Numbered from the stretch's first letter, positions 7,672 to 17,686 are shown. The stretch: DNA of 64,000 bases from Microbispora rosea subsp. aerata (GCF_014647835.1 NZ_BMPY01000007.1:1-64000), one strand, 5' to 3'. Notes: generated from the sequence alone by a model not told the origin. Numbers and translations are program-made.

Positions 7672-9279
7672 TCAGATCCAGGAGTCGAACAGCATCCGCG
7701 CGTGCCACGAGTCGTACGGCACGACCTCGGCGGCGATCACGGGATAGAGCCAGCCGAAGTTGACCACGGCCAGGAGCACGAACGCGCCGACCACGGCCGT
7801 GCCGGCCACCCGCCGGTTGGGCCGGGCCGGGTCCTCCTTGCCGATGATCAGCCCGCAGGCCAGCACGATCGCCAGGATCATGAACGGCACCATCGGCATC
7901 GCGTAGAACATGAACATCGTCCGGTTGTCCGCGATGGCGAAGTAATACCAGGGCAGCCATCCGGCGGCGTACCCGAGCAGCGCCGCGCCCGCCCGCCAGT
8001 CGCGGGTGGCGACATACCAGGCGATCATGCCGATCAGCGCGATGAGGCCGGCGAACCAGATGATCGGGGTGCCGGTGCCGAGCACCGCCCACGAGCAGGA
8101 GCCCGCGCCGCAGTTGTTCGGCGACTCGTAGAAGAACGCCACCGGGCGCAGCAGCAGCGGCCACTGCCAGGGCTCGGACTGGTACGGGTGGGTCTGCTCC
8201 AGGCCCGTGTGGAAGGTGAGCACCTGCTTCTGGTAGTCGAACCAGGAGCGGAGCGAGTCGATGACGAAGTAGACCGGGCCGCTGGAGGTCGCCTGGTCCC
8301 AGTTGCGGCCATATCCCTTGTCGGTGACGAACCACCCGGTGAACGACACGACGTACGTGACGACCGGGACGACCGCCATCCACACCGCGGCGAGCGGCAG
8401 GTCGCGGCGGACGACCGCGCCGTACGGCCGGGGCATGCCGACGGCCCGCCGGGCGCCCGCGTCCCACAGCAGCGTCATGATCGCGAAGGCGGCGATGTAG
8501 AAGGCGCCGGTCCACTTGGTGGCCACGGCCGCGCCCAGGCACAGCCCGGCGGCCAGACGCCAGGGCCGCAGGCCCAGCCGCGCCCCGTCCGCGGGCGACC
8601 CCGCCTCGTGCCATTCGACGAGCCGGGTGCGGACCTGGTCGCGGTCGGCCACGAGGCAGGCGAACCCGGCGAGCACCCAGAACATCAGGAAGATGTCCAG
8701 CAGCGCCGTGCGGGACAGCACGAAGTGGAGGGCGTCGAGGGCCAGCAGCAGCCCGGCCGCGCAGCCGAGCAGCGTCGAGCGGGTCATCCTGCGGGCCGTG
8801 CGGGCGAGGATCAGGATGGACAGCGTGCCGAGCAGCGCGGCGGTGAACCGCCAGCCGAACGGGTTCGCGCCGAAGACCAGCTCGCCGACGCCGATCAGCC
8901 ACTTGCCGACCGGCGGGTGCACCACGTATGAGGCGCACTCGCTCACCGTGCCGCACTGCTTGAAGATGTTGTCGTTCCCGGCGAGCAGGAGCTTGTCCGC
9001 GCCCTCCACGAACTGCCGTTCGACGCCGTACTTGACGGTGGCGAAGGCGTCCTTGGCGTAGTACGTCTCGTCGAAGACGACCGCGTGCGGCGTGTCGAGC
9101 CGGTAGAACCGGAGGAACCCGCCGAAGAGGGCGACCAGGATGGGGCCGAGCCAGCCCCACATGGCGCTGCCGGGCAGGGGCGGCACGAGCCGGTCGCGCA
9201 GGGAGACCTTGGGCGCCTCGTCCCGGGGTCGCTCTTCCGGCTGTTCGAACGCCTTGTGAGAATAGTCGGTCACGGCCAC
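7672..9279 (-). CDS. pmt: Protein O-mannosyltransferase (PMT/GT39)
   Basis: 535-residue polytopic membrane enzyme that transfers mannose from polyprenyl-phosphate-mannose to Ser/Thr of secreted proteins during Sec export. The first external loop carries the hallmark acidic pair in AVVFDETYYAKDAF, followed by HPPVGKWLIG, and about ten hydrophobic segments follow. The end is rich in aromatic residues, as usual. Orthologous to the Rv1002c position, and like it divergent from rsmI. The starting GTG 9279 has a second GTG two codons later. The five secreted proteins at 17-30 kb and the CBM2 protein are possible substrates (inference). Confidence 0.92.
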   Translation of the reverse strand: MAVTDYSHKAFEQPEERPRDEAPKVSLRDRLVPPLPGSAMWGWLGPILVALFGGFLRFYRLDTPHAVVFDETYYAKDAFATVKYGVERQFVEGADKLLLAGNDNIFKQCGTVSECASYVVHPPVGKWLIGVGELVFGANPFGWRFTAALLGTLSILILARTARRMTRSTLLGCAAGLLLALDALHFVLSRTALLDIFLMFWVLAGFACLVADRDQVRTRLVEWHEAGSPADGARLGLRPWRLAAGLCLGAAVATKWTGAFYIAAFAIMTLLWDAGARRAVGMPRPYGAVVRRDLPLAAVWMAVVPVVTYVVSFTGWFVTDKGYGRNWDQATSSGPVYFVIDSLRSWFDYQKQVLTFHTGLEQTHPYQSEPWQWPLLLRPVAFFYESPNNCGAGSCSWAVLGTGTPIIWFAGLIALIGMIAWYVATRDWRAGAALLGYAAGWLPWYYFAIADNRTMFMFYAMPMVPFMILAIVLACGLIIGKEDPARPNRRVAGTAVVGAFVLLAVVNFGWLYPVIAAEVVPYDSWHARMLFDSWI

Positions 9280-9386
9280 GCCGACAGATTACTGGCGGAC
9301 CCTCGCGGAGAACACAGGTCGCGCGTGGATTGGCGCAATCGGCCGTTCGTCCATGAATGTTTCACGCCCGCCATAGGGTTGGACGC

Positions 9387-10208
9387 GTGCTCGTTCTCGC
9401 CGCCGCCCCGATCGGCCAGCCCAAAGACGCGTCCCCACGGCTGCGCGAGGTCCTCGCCGCGGCCGACGTGATCGCGGCGGAGGACACCCGCCGGCTGCGG
9501 CGGCTCGCGGCCGACCTGGAGATCGTCATAGGGGGCCGCGTGGTGTCCTACTACGACGCCAACGAGAGCGCGCGGGCCGCCGAGCTGCTGGAGGCGCTGC
9601 GCGAGGGGCGGACCGTGGTGGTGATCACCGACGCCGGGATGCCGGGCGTCTCCGACCCCGGATATCGGCTCACCCGCCTCGCGGTCGAGGCCGGCCTGCC
9701 CGTGACGGCGCTGCCGGGCCCGTCGGCGGTGACGACCGCCCTCGTCGTCTCCGGCCTGCCGAGCGACCGGTTCTGCTTCGAGGGGTTCCCGCCGCGCAAG
9801 CCGGGGGAGCGGGCCAGGCGGCTGGCGGCGCTGGCGTCCGAGGAGCGCACGATGGTGTTCTTCGAGGCGCCGCACCGCCTGCACGCGACGCTGGAGGCGA
9901 TGGCGGAGGCGTTCGGCGCCGATCGGCAGGCCGCGGTCTGCCGGGAGCTCACCAAGACCTACGAGGAGGTACGGCGCGGCGGCCTCGGCGAGCTGGCCGA
10001 ATGGGCCGCCGGCGAGGTCAGGGGTGAGATCACCCTGGTGGTCGCGGGCCGTACGGCCGAGGAGGCCGCGCCGGGCATCGAGGAGCTGGTCGAGGAGGTG
10101 GCCAGGCGCGAGGGCGCGGGCGTGCCGCGCAAGCAGGCCATCGCCGAGGTGGCCAAGTCGGCCGGCGTCCCCAAGCGCGACCTCTACAACGCGGTGCACA
10201 ACGCCTGA
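9387..10208 (+). CDS. rsmI: 16S rRNA (cytidine1402-2'-O)-methyltransferase
   Basis: 273-residue SAM-dependent enzyme of the tetrapyrrole-methylase fold that methylates C1402 in the ribosomal decoding centre. Family motifs: AEDTRRLRRL, SYYDANE, VITDAGMPGVSDPG (SAM loop) and ALPGPSAVTTAL; the C-terminal domain has GVPRKQAIAEVAKSAGVPKR. GTG 9387 was chosen because the family begins at VLVLAAAPIG. A -10-like TAGGGT at 9374-9379 would place transcription start almost on the GTG, so the mRNA may be leaderless. Divergent from pmt across about 107 bp. Confidence 0.93.
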   Translation: MLVLAAAPIGQPKDASPRLREVLAAADVIAAEDTRRLRRLAADLEIVIGGRVVSYYDANESARAAELLEALREGRTVVVITDAGMPGVSDPGYRLTRLAVEAGLPVTALPGPSAVTTALVVSGLPSDRFCFEGFPPRKPGERARRLAALASEERTMVFFEAPHRLHATLEAMAEAFGADRQAAVCRELTKTYEEVRRGGLGELAEWAAGEVRGEITLVVAGRTAEEAAPGIEELVEEVARREGAGVPRKQAIAEVAKSAGVPKRDLYNAVHNA

Positions 10209-10244
10209 TCTTTCGCGAACGCCGCGCCGTCGTGTCCGCCGCGG

Positions 10245-11735
10245 TCAGCGCAGCCAGGAACGGTGCGGGGACAGACGGGCGGGCGAGGGCCGGCGGAGCA
10301 GATCGGCGACGGCGATGCCGGCGGCGAGGCAGGCGAGCGGCACCGCGGGCAGCAGGTAGCGGTAGTCGAACTCGGCGGTCGCCGCCGGGGCCAGGATCAG
10401 GCCCACCGCCCCCAGCCAGGGCAGCAGTGCGGGCCCGCCGAGATCCCGCCAGCGCCGTGCCACGCCGTACAGGCCGACCAGCAGCAGCACGCCGAGCACG
10501 GTGCCGGGCAGCCGCACGACCTTCTGATAGCCGATCATGATGTCCGACCACGGCGAGACCACCTGCGTCGCGGCCGGGCCGTTCTCGTACGCCTCGGCGT
10601 CCTTGTCCGTGGTGCTGTGGTAGGAGCTCCACTTCGGCAGCTTGCGGGTGTACTCGTTGTCGAACTCGTACTGCAGGAAGGTCTTGGCGTCCGGGAACCG
10701 CGGGCGGCCCCACTGGAAGGCGCGGAAGAAGTCCTTGGCCACCGCGGCCAGGTAGTCGCCCGGCTGGGACAGGATCGCCCTCTTCGCGAACGCGCTCGCG
10801 TTGGCGTTGATCTCCGGCGTGAACTTCATGCCCGAGCCGAAGACGTGGAGCTGGTTCTGGTCGTCCCACCACAGGTACGCCTGCGCGGACAGGCCGCGCT
10901 CCTTGGGGGGGATGTTGATGCACAGCAGCGCCAGCTCCAGCTCGCGGCGCTCGTCGATGTCCATCTTGTGGCAGTCGGCGAACAGCGACGTCCTCATGTA
11001 GAGGATCACCCCGTCGCTGTTGGTCATCGCGAACTGGCCGTTCACGGCCTTGAACCAGCCCATGTACGCGAGCACGGGCAGCGCGCACGCGGTGATCATC
11101 GCGGTGACGGGCTTCCAGCCCGCCCGCTTGATCACCAGATAACCCACCACCAGGGCGAGGATGGGCAGGCCGATGCTGCGGGTCAGCGCCGTCAGCGCGA
11201 GCAGCAGCCCGACCACGGCCCCGGTCAGCCAGGTCATCCGCTCCCGCCACAGCACGAGCGTCACCACGCCCACCACGAGCAGGATGAACATGGTGTCCGA
11301 CATGATCAGCTGCTCGAGCTGGATCTGGTAGGCGTCGAACATCACGGGAGCGGCGGCCAGCGTCGCCCCCCAGCCTGGCATCCCAAATCTTCTGGTCAGC
11401 AGCGCGTAGATAAGGACCGCCGCCGCCAGGCCCATGAGGTGCTGGGTCAACACCACGAGCGAGAAACTGTGGAAAGGCTTGAGCAGCAGCAGCCAGAAGC
11501 TGTACCCGTCCGGGCGGATCGGGTGCGGGCGCGGGCGCAGCGCCACCGACACATAGTCGTAGGAGTCGTTGAACCACATGGCCGGGCCGAAGCCCAGCAT
11601 CGTGACGATCCGCAGCAGGAAGGCCACGCCGAGCGCGACCGCGAAGACCCGGTGCCGGCGCACGAGGGCGGCCGGACGGCCCCAGCCGCCGGCCGGCGGG
11701 ACCTTCACCGAGGGTGGATCCGCGATCGCGACCAT
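10245..11735 (-). CDS. Polytopic membrane glycosyltransferase (GT-C, ArnT/PMT-like)
   Basis: About 496 residues with roughly ten hydrophobic segments. The first loop after membrane segment 1 contains an acidic motif (FNDSYDYVSVALRPRPHPIR), the position where GT-C enzymes bind metal and the lipid-phosphate sugar. A large periplasmic loop (residues about 245-390) follows the membrane cluster. This is the architecture of phospholipid-carrier-dependent transferases that modify surface glycans. It converges on rsmI (36 bp between the stops). GTG 11738 immediately precedes the ATG used here and is an equal candidate. The acceptor is unknown. Confidence 0.8.
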   Translation of the reverse strand: MVAIADPPSVKVPPAGGWGRPAALVRRHRVFAVALGVAFLLRIVTMLGFGPAMWFNDSYDYVSVALRPRPHPIRPDGYSFWLLLLKPFHSFSLVVLTQHLMGLAAAVLIYALLTRRFGMPGWGATLAAAPVMFDAYQIQLEQLIMSDTMFILLVVGVVTLVLWRERMTWLTGAVVGLLLALTALTRSIGLPILALVVGYLVIKRAGWKPVTAMITACALPVLAYMGWFKAVNGQFAMTNSDGVILYMRTSLFADCHKMDIDERRELELALLCINIPPKERGLSAQAYLWWDDQNQLHVFGSGMKFTPEINANASAFAKRAILSQPGDYLAAVAKDFFRAFQWGRPRFPDAKTFLQYEFDNEYTRKLPKWSSYHSTTDKDAEAYENGPAATQVVSPWSDIMIGYQKVVRLPGTVLGVLLLVGLYGVARRWRDLGGPALLPWLGAVGLILAPAATAEFDYRYLLPAVPLACLAAGIAVADLLRRPSPARLSPHRSWLR

Positions 11736-11738
11736 CAC

Positions 11739-12106
11739 AGTGGCGCGGAGGCGCCCGCCCGGCTACGCCGGCGGGTGGTTCCCCGCTTCCTCCCCTCGGT
11801 TTCCGTCGGTGCCTTCCCATGGACCCCCGCGGGCTCCCGATGAAGGAGAACTTTCCCACCCGGACGCGGTTTCAGCGTTTCACCTGCGCGAATGCCGCGC
11901 ACCCCGGCAATGCCGGCGCGCTGCGAACAACCCGGGCCTGGCTCGTTCTCTGCGACGCCGCCCGACCGGCGGCGCGGGGAGCCCACCGCTCCAGCGGTGA
12001 AAGGAGTCACTGTTACAGAATGCCAGTCGTTTCGGCGACTTGACTCGGACGCTACTGGGAAGCGGGCATCATTGGTGTCCTGCCGTCATATGCGAGGAGT
12101 TGCGAC
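11739..12106. other. Divergent intergenic region between two glycosyltransferase genes
   Basis: No gene is seen. A -35-like TTGACT occurs at 12040-12045 upstream of the plus-strand glycosyltransferase, but no convincing -10 lies at the right distance. The region must contain the promoters of both divergent genes. Confidence 0.5.
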
Positions 12107-13360
12107 GTGGAACTTACCGTTGTCATGCCATGCCTCAATGAGGCTGAGACCGTGGAGATCTGTGTTCGCAAGGCCCTCACCTGCATGCGCGAGAACGGCA
12201 TCGACGGTGAGGTGGTCATCGCCGACAACGGCAGCACCGACGGCTCCCAACAGCTCGCCCGCAACGCGGGCGCCCGGGTTGTCCACGTCGAGGAGAAGGG
12301 CTACGGCAACGCCCTGATCGGCGGCATCCGCGCCGCCCGCGGCAAGTACGTCATCATGGGCGACGCCGACGACTCCTACGACTTCACGAACCTGATGCCC
12401 TTCGTCGAGCAGCTCAGGGACGGCGCCGAGCTGGTCATGGGCAACCGGTTCCGCGGCGGCATCGCCCCGGGCGCCATGCCCCCGCTCCACCGCTACCTGG
12501 GCAACCCGGTCCTGTCGTTCATCGGCCGGCTGTTCTTCCCCAGCGAGATCGGCGACTTCCACTGCGGCCTGCGGGGCTTCCGGCGCGACTCGATCATGCG
12601 CCTCGGCCTGCAGACCGGCGGCATGGAGTTCGCCTCCGAGATGGTCGTCAAGGCCACTCTGCAGGGGCTCGACGTCCGCGAGGTGCCGACCACCCTGTCG
12701 CCCGACGGCCGATCCCGCCCGCCGCACCTGCGTTCCTGGCGGGACGGCTGGCGCCACCTGCGCTTCCTGCTGCTCTACAGCCCGCGCTGGCTGTTCTTCA
12801 TCCCGGGCCTGGTGCTCATGAGCCTCGGCCTCGTCGCGGGGGCCGCGCTGTCGTTCGGCCCGGTCTACATCGGCAAGCTCGCCTTCGACGTCGACACGCT
12901 GGTCGGCGCGTCCGCGATGGTGGTCATCGGCTTCCAGGCCGTGCTGTTCGCGCTGTTCACGAAGGTGTACGCGGCCGAGGAGGGCTTCCTCCCCGAGGAC
13001 CGGCGCATCCGCAGGCTGGTGGACGTCGTCACCCTGGAGAAGGGCCTGCTCGCGGGTGGCGTCCTGGCCGTGGCCGGTCTCGTCGGCCTGGTGGCCTCGC
13101 TCGCCCACTGGGGCGGCAAGGGCTTCGGCGAGCTGATCCCGGCCGAGTCGCTGCGCCTGGTCGTGCCGTCGGCGACCGCGTTCATCATGAGCTTCCAGAC
13201 GATCTTCGCGTCGCTGTTCATCAGCATCCTCGGCATCCGCCGTACGCGGGAGAACCCGGTCGACATCGCGGCGTCCGCCGCCGAGGAGGCCGCCGAGGCC
13301 GTCAGCCGCGACCCCGAGGCGGTCGACCGCGAGGCCGTCGGCCGCGAGTCCGTGGCCTAG
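12107..13360 (+). CDS. Family-2 glycosyltransferase with C-terminal membrane anchor
   Basis: 417 residues. The N-terminal GT-A domain begins VVMPCLNEAETVEICVRKAL, with the nucleotide-binding ADNGSTDGS and the catalytic DxD-type GDADDSYDF, and resembles polyprenyl-phosphate sugar synthases (DPM/GtrB type). Four hydrophobic segments follow from about residue 222 to 385, the number typical of GtrB-like enzymes that load a sugar onto a lipid carrier. GTG 12107 has GAGGAG upstream. The divergent GT-C transferase next door would be a natural consumer of the lipid-linked sugar (inference). The C terminus is an acidic tail with repeated AVxRE/DRE. Confidence 0.85.
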   Translation: MELTVVMPCLNEAETVEICVRKALTCMRENGIDGEVVIADNGSTDGSQQLARNAGARVVHVEEKGYGNALIGGIRAARGKYVIMGDADDSYDFTNLMPFVEQLRDGAELVMGNRFRGGIAPGAMPPLHRYLGNPVLSFIGRLFFPSEIGDFHCGLRGFRRDSIMRLGLQTGGMEFASEMVVKATLQGLDVREVPTTLSPDGRSRPPHLRSWRDGWRHLRFLLLYSPRWLFFIPGLVLMSLGLVAGAALSFGPVYIGKLAFDVDTLVGASAMVVIGFQAVLFALFTKVYAAEEGFLPEDRRIRRLVDVVTLEKGLLAGGVLAVAGLVGLVASLAHWGGKGFGELIPAESLRLVVPSATAFIMSFQTIFASLFISILGIRRTRENPVDIAASAAEEAAEAVSRDPEAVDREAVGRESVA

Positions 13361-13459
13361 CCGCGCCGTCCGCCCGCGTTCACCGGCGTGCCGTGCTCAC
13401 GGCGTACGGCGGGAGCGGGGCGGGCTCCGCGAGCCGCCGTGCGCGGTGCGGACGATTAA

Positions 13460-13481
13460 CCCGGGGAGTCATCTCCCCGGG
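13460..13481. promoter_or_regulatory. Inverted repeat before metG
   Basis: Perfect 8-bp arms CCCGGGGA and TCCCCGGG enclose GTCATC. A -10-like TAGGAT at 13488-13493 places the metG transcript start very close to ATG 13500. The repeat lies about where the -35 should be, so it could be an operator. Without a T-run it is less likely to be a terminator. Confidence 0.4.
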
Positions 13482-13499
13482 GCCCGATAGGATTCGCAC

Positions 13500-15086
13500 A
13501 TGGCGGCTACAGGAACGACTGCATCCGGGGAGTCGGCGTTCTACGTGACGACGCCGATCTACTACGTCAACGACGCCCCGCACCTGGGCCACGCCTACAC
13601 GACCGTCGCGGGCGACGTGCTCACCCGCTGGCACCGCCAGCGCGGCGAGAAGGTGTGGTACCTCACGGGCACGGACGAGCACGGTCAGAAGATCATGCGC
13701 ACCGCCGAGGCGAACGGCGTGTCGCCTCAGGAGTGGTGCGACAAGCTCGTCGAGGACGCCTGGAAGCCGCTCTGGGAGCACCTCCAGATCGCCAACGACG
13801 ACTTCATCCGCACCACCGAGCCGCGCCACACCGACCGCGTCCAGGAGTTCGTGCAGGACCTGTACGACAAGGGCGAGATCTACAAGGGCGGCTACGAGGG
13901 CCCCTACTGCGTCGGCTGCGAGGAGTACAAGTCGCCCGGCGACCTGCTGGAGGGCGACCTGTGCCCGATCCACAAGCGCCCGGTGGAGTGGCTCAAGGAG
14001 GAGAACTACTTCTTCAGGCTGTCGGCGTACGGCCCGCGCCTGCTGGAGTTCTACGAGCAGAACCCCGACTTCGTCCAGCCCGCCTCGGCCCGTAACGAGG
14101 TCGTGCAGTTCGTGAAGCAGGGCCTGCAGGACCTGTCGATCTCGCGGTCGACCTTCGACTGGGGCGTCCCGATCCCCTGGGACCCCAAGCACGTCATCTA
14201 CGTCTGGATCGACGCGCTGCTCAACTACGCCACGGCCGTCGGGTACGGCTCGGACCAGGCGAAGTTCGAGGCCACCTGGCCGGCGAACGTGCATCTGGTC
14301 GGCAAGGACATCCTCCGGTTCCATGCGATCATCTGGCCGGCCATGCTCATGGCGAACGGCCTGCCGCTGCCGGGGCGCGTGTTCGCCAACGGCTGGCTGA
14401 TGGTCGGCGGCGAGAAGATGAGCAAGTCCAACCTCACCGGCATCTCGCCGCGCGACCTGACGAGCCACTTCGGCGTGGACGCGTACCGCTACTACTTCCT
14501 GCGGGCGATCCCGTTCGGCCAGGACGGCTCGTTCTCCTGGGAGGACTTCACCGCCCGCTACACCTCCGAGCTCGCCAACGACTTCGGCAACCTGGCGTCC
14601 CGGGTCGCGGCGATGATCGGCAAGTACTTCGGCGGGACGCTGCCCGAGGCGACGGACGCGGGCCCCGCCGAGCAGGCGATCGCGGACGGCCTCGCCGCGG
14701 CGGCGGCCCAGGCGGACACCATGATCGGCGACAACCTGGACTTCGCCGGCGGCATCGGCGCCGTCTTCGACTTCGTCAAGCAGGTCAACGGTTACCTGAG
14801 CGACCAGGCGCCGTGGAAGGTGGCCAAGGACGAGTCGCCCGAGGGGCGGGCGCGCCTGGCGACGATCCTCTACACGGCGGCCGAGTCGCTGCGGGCGATC
14901 GCGGTCCTGCTGCACCCGATCATGCCGTCCACCGCGCGGAAGCTGTGGGCCTCCCTCGGGGCGGAAGAGCACCTCGGCGCGCTCGCCGACCAGCGGATCG
15001 CCGACGTCGCCACCTGGGGCAAGCTGCCCGCCGGCGCGCGGGTCGTCAAGGGTGAGATCCTCTTCCCGAGGCTGGAGAACGCCTGA
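13500..15086 (+). CDS. metG: Methionyl-tRNA synthetase
   Basis: 528-residue class I synthetase that charges tRNA-Met. The HIGH motif is HLGH in NDAPHLGHAYT, and KMSKS is in GGEKMSKSNLTG. The zinc-knuckle region contains YCVGCEEY and DLCPIH. The length matches the actinobacterial form without the C-terminal dimer domain. It starts the metG-tatD-rsmA run; tatD begins two bases after its stop, so the genes are surely co-transcribed. The start is probably leaderless. Confidence 0.97.
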   Translation: MAATGTTASGESAFYVTTPIYYVNDAPHLGHAYTTVAGDVLTRWHRQRGEKVWYLTGTDEHGQKIMRTAEANGVSPQEWCDKLVEDAWKPLWEHLQIANDDFIRTTEPRHTDRVQEFVQDLYDKGEIYKGGYEGPYCVGCEEYKSPGDLLEGDLCPIHKRPVEWLKEENYFFRLSAYGPRLLEFYEQNPDFVQPASARNEVVQFVKQGLQDLSISRSTFDWGVPIPWDPKHVIYVWIDALLNYATAVGYGSDQAKFEATWPANVHLVGKDILRFHAIIWPAMLMANGLPLPGRVFANGWLMVGGEKMSKSNLTGISPRDLTSHFGVDAYRYYFLRAIPFGQDGSFSWEDFTARYTSELANDFGNLASRVAAMIGKYFGGTLPEATDAGPAEQAIADGLAAAAAQADTMIGDNLDFAGGIGAVFDFVKQVNGYLSDQAPWKVAKDESPEGRARLATILYTAAESLRAIAVLLHPIMPSTARKLWASLGAEEHLGALADQRIADVATWGKLPAGARVVKGEILFPRLENA

Positions 15087-15088
15087 CC

Positions 15089-15946
15089 ATGTCGCGTGAG
15101 CGTCCCGCGCCGCCGGAGGCGCTGCCGGCCGAGGTCTTCGACAGCCACTGCCACCTGGACATCATGGTCGGCAACCGGCAGGCGTCCTCGGGCGACCCGG
15201 TCGCGCTGGCGGCGCAGGCGGCCGGCGCGAGCGTCGAGTCGATCCTCGCCGAGGCGAAGTCGGTCGGCGTGACGCGCCTGGTGACCGTCGGATACGACCT
15301 GCCGTCCTCGCGGTGGAACGCCGCGGTGGCCGGCGAGCACCGGGACGTGTACGCGGCGGTGGCCATCCACCCGAACGAGGCGCACGCCGCCACGCCCGAG
15401 GTCCTCGCCGAGATCGAGGACCTCGCGCGGCTGCCCCACGTGCGGGCGGTGGGGGAGACCGGCCTCGACTACTTCCGCGACTGGGCGTCGAAGGACGACC
15501 AGCACGCGAGCTTCCGCGCGCACATCGAGATCGCCAAGCGGACCGGCAAGGCCCTGGTCATCCACGACCGCGACGCGCACGAGGACGTGCTCGACGTGCT
15601 CGCCGACCAGGGCGCCCCCGACGTCGTCGTCTTCCACAGCTACTCCGGCGACGCCGAGATGGCCAAGCGGTGCGCGGACGCCGGCTACTTCATGTCGTTC
15701 TCCGGCCCGGTGACGTACAAGAACGCCGGTTACCTGCGGGAGGCGGCGCGGGTGGCCCCGCCCGAGCTGATGCTGGTCGAGACCGACGCGCCCTACCTGC
15801 CGCCGACGCCGCACCGGGGCAAGCCCAACGCGCCGTACCTGATCCCGCTCACGCTCCGCTGCCTCGCCGAGGTCAAGGGCATGGACGTCGCCGACCTCGC
15901 CGCCCGGATCTCGGCCAACGGCGAGACCGCCTTCGGCGCCTGGTAG
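15089..15946 (+). CDS. tatD: TatD-family metal-dependent deoxyribonuclease
   Basis: 285-residue TIM-barrel hydrolase. Metal ligands are visible as VFDSHCHLD (HxH), [12 protein letters not shown] (Glu), VIHDRDA and VFHSYSG (His), and [11 protein letters not shown] (Asp). The family has 3'-5' exonuclease and DNA-repair activity. It lies between metG and rsmA as in mycobacteria. In M. tuberculosis the next gene is rpfB; here rsmA follows within nine bases, so rpfB is missing from its usual slot. Confidence 0.93.
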   Translation: MSRERPAPPEALPAEVFDSHCHLDIMVGNRQASSGDPVALAAQAAGASVESILAEAKSVGVTRLVTVGYDLPSSRWNAAVAGEHRDVYAAVAIHPNEAHAATPEVLAEIEDLARLPHVRAVGETGLDYFRDWASKDDQHASFRAHIEIAKRTGKALVIHDRDAHEDVLDVLADQGAPDVVVFHSYSGDAEMAKRCADAGYFMSFSGPVTYKNAGYLREAARVAPPELMLVETDAPYLPPTPHRGKPNAPYLIPLTLRCLAEVKGMDVADLAARISANGETAFGAW

Positions 15947-15954
15947 CTGTGCCG

Positions 15955-16827
15955 ATGCCCGACACTGGAGGCATGAGTCTTCTCGGCCCGGTCGACGTGC
16001 GCGCGCTCGCGGAGAAGCTGAACCTGCGGCCGACGAAGAAACTGGGGCAGAACTTCGTGATCGACGGCGGCACCGTCCGCCGGATCGTCCGGCTCGCCGA
16101 CGTCACCCCGGAGGACGTGGCGATCGAGGTCGGGCCGGGGCTCGGCTCGCTCACCCTCGCCCTGCTCCCGGAGGTCGCCGAGGTCGTCGCCGTGGAGATC
16201 GACCCGGTGCTGGCGGAGCAGCTGCCGCTGACCGTCGCCGAGCGGGCCCCCGAGGCGGCCGGCCGGCTGAGGGTGGTGCACGCCGACGCGCTCAAGGTCG
16301 GCCCCGCCGACCTCGGCGTGGCGCCGACCGTGCTGGTGGCCAACCTGCCGTACAACGTGTCGGTGCCGGTCGTGCTGCACCTGCTGCAGGTGCTGCCGTC
16401 GCTGCGGCGCGGGCTGGTGATGGTGCAGTCGGAGGTCGCCGACCGGCTCGCCGCGACGCCGGGGTCGCGCATCTACGGCGTTCCCTCGCTGAAGGCCGCG
16501 TGGTACGCCGACGTGCGCCGGGCCGGACCGGTCGGCCGCAGCGTCTTCTGGCCCGTGCCGAACGTCGACTCCGGCCTGGTCTCGCTCGTACGGCGGGACC
16601 CGCCGGCGACGACGGCGACCCGCGAGGAGGTCTTCGCGGCCGTGGACGCGGCGTTCGCCCAGCGCCGCAAGACCCTGCGCGCCGCGCTCGCCTCCTGGGC
16701 CGGCTCGGCCGCGGCGGCGGAGAAGGCGCTGGTCGGGGCGGGAATCGACCCGTCGGCCCGCGGCGAGCAACTGCGCATCGAAGACTTCGCCCGCATCGCC
16801 GAGCACCGCGCCGCCGCGACTGTCTGA
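15955..16827 (+). CDS. rsmA: 16S rRNA adenine dimethyltransferase KsgA/RsmA
   Basis: About 290 residues. Dimethylates A1518 and A1519 of 16S rRNA late in 30S assembly. Motifs: [10 protein letters not shown] (N-terminal hallmark), SAM-binding [14 protein letters not shown], catalytic [10 protein letters not shown], and [20 protein letters not shown] 15955 is used; ATG 15973 is a shorter alternative with GGAGG very close to it. Loss of this enzyme gives kasugamycin resistance. In relatives ispE follows directly; here it is separated by a 2.6-kb insertion carrying the first trypsin-fold paralog. Confidence 0.95.
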   Translation: MPDTGGMSLLGPVDVRALAEKLNLRPTKKLGQNFVIDGGTVRRIVRLADVTPEDVAIEVGPGLGSLTLALLPEVAEVVAVEIDPVLAEQLPLTVAERAPEAAGRLRVVHADALKVGPADLGVAPTVLVANLPYNVSVPVVLHLLQVLPSLRRGLVMVQSEVADRLAATPGSRIYGVPSLKAAWYADVRRAGPVGRSVFWPVPNVDSGLVSLVRRDPPATTATREEVFAAVDAAFAQRRKTLRAALASWAGSAAAAEKALVGAGIDPSARGEQLRIEDFARIAEHRAAATV

Positions 16828-17424
16828 ACCCCCGGCAGGGGGATCGCACCGGCCTTTTCCCGCGACCCGGGCCTCCTCCAGACCCAAGAACTCACCAGAG
16901 CCCGGGCCGGACGGCGAGGGTACGGCGTGGTGATCTGCGACACCGCCCTCGCCTCGGTCTCGGCTCCCACGGGTGCGCATCGAGTGAACGGCACTGGCGA
17001 AGTCGCCGCGCTCTCTCGCGGGTGCGGCCGTCGCGCCGGTCGCCGTGAGGGGGCGACGCCTGCACCATTCACGGCGGCGGCGCGGCTGAACCTCGCCGAC
17101 ACCACGGATCCGGCCCACTGTGAGACGGCTCGACTGGATGTCCGCATGGCCTATCAGGCGGAGACCTACATCGCGGCGGGCGACGGACAGCAGTGGATCG
17201 CCCACATGCTCTCTCCCCGGGCCGACGTCTACCCGGACCGGGCAACCGAGTGGCGGTGTGGTAGCGACGTGCCGTGCTAGCCGGCGGGCGCCGCGGCGAT
17301 CCGCGGGCGTCGGCCGCGGCGCCTCACGTGTGCCGCCCCTGCCGGTGGGGGCTTGCGGTGCCGTGGACCGGTCCGGCGGACGTACTTTGACGTGATCAAG
17401 GCGTCTTCCGTTCCATCGACTTGG
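16828..17424. other. Non-coding stretch between rsmA and the first trypsin-fold paralog
   Basis: A small GC hairpin (CCCCC ggca GGGGG) immediately follows rsmA at about 16829-16843. An open frame at 16927-17280 encodes a 117-residue product (including LDVRMAYQAETYIAAGDGQQ) that I do not recognise. It lacks an RBS and its first half is low-complexity, so I do not annotate it as a gene. Confidence 0.5.
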
Positions 17425-17440
17425 TGTGATTTAGGTCACA
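17425..17440. promoter_or_regulatory. CRP-type site upstream of paralog 1
   Basis: TGTGATTTAGGTCACA is a perfect TGTGA-N6-TCACA palindrome. It lies about 246 bp before the start codon, nearly the same distance as in paralogs 2, 4 and 5. Crp/Fnr-family regulators of actinobacteria bind this consensus. Confidence 0.75.
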
Positions 17441-17497
17441 TTGGAGCCCTGTGTCGATCAGTAACGGTGGGTGACGGCGCGACGGCTGGGGGCGGTC

Positions 17498-17511
17498 TGA
17501 TCAGCGGAAAC
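17498..17511 (+). promoter_or_regulatory. Conserved 14-bp box (TGATCAGCGGAAAC)
   Basis: It lies 57 bp downstream of the CRP-type site. Near-identical boxes sit 55-57 bp from the same site before paralogs 2, 4 and 5. The protein that binds it is unknown. Confidence 0.6.
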
Positions 17512-17628
17512 GCGCCGGCCTTTCGTGGCGCGGCGACGGTGATTCTCAAAGCGATCTTGAACTGTCTCGCAGACTGAAACGCGCTAAGGCGGTCACAAGC
17601 GGCAAATCCTTCGCTAGCTTTTAGTCGT

Positions 17629-17686
17629 CCTTTACTGACGGATGGGGCGCAAGTGACGCCCGACGATCAGACCAAGGAGTCCTAAG
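17629..17686 (+). promoter_or_regulatory. Conserved hairpin leader of paralog 1
   Basis: CCTTTACTGACGGATGGGGC, then GCAAGTGACGCCC, precede the RBS AAGGAG. The GGGGCG...CGCCC arms can form a hairpin between the CACTGACG-like element and the RBS. The same order of elements precedes all five paralogs. A -10-like CTAGCT lies about 15 bp before it. Confidence 0.6.

Noticed and set aside
16927-17280. 117-residue plus-strand frame between rsmA and paralog 1
   Set aside because: No RBS, no family recognised, first half low-complexity. Listed as non-coding.
17629-17686. Leader considered as a c-di-AMP (ydaO-type) riboswitch
   Set aside because: Too short and without the conserved multi-stem core; only one hairpin is visible.
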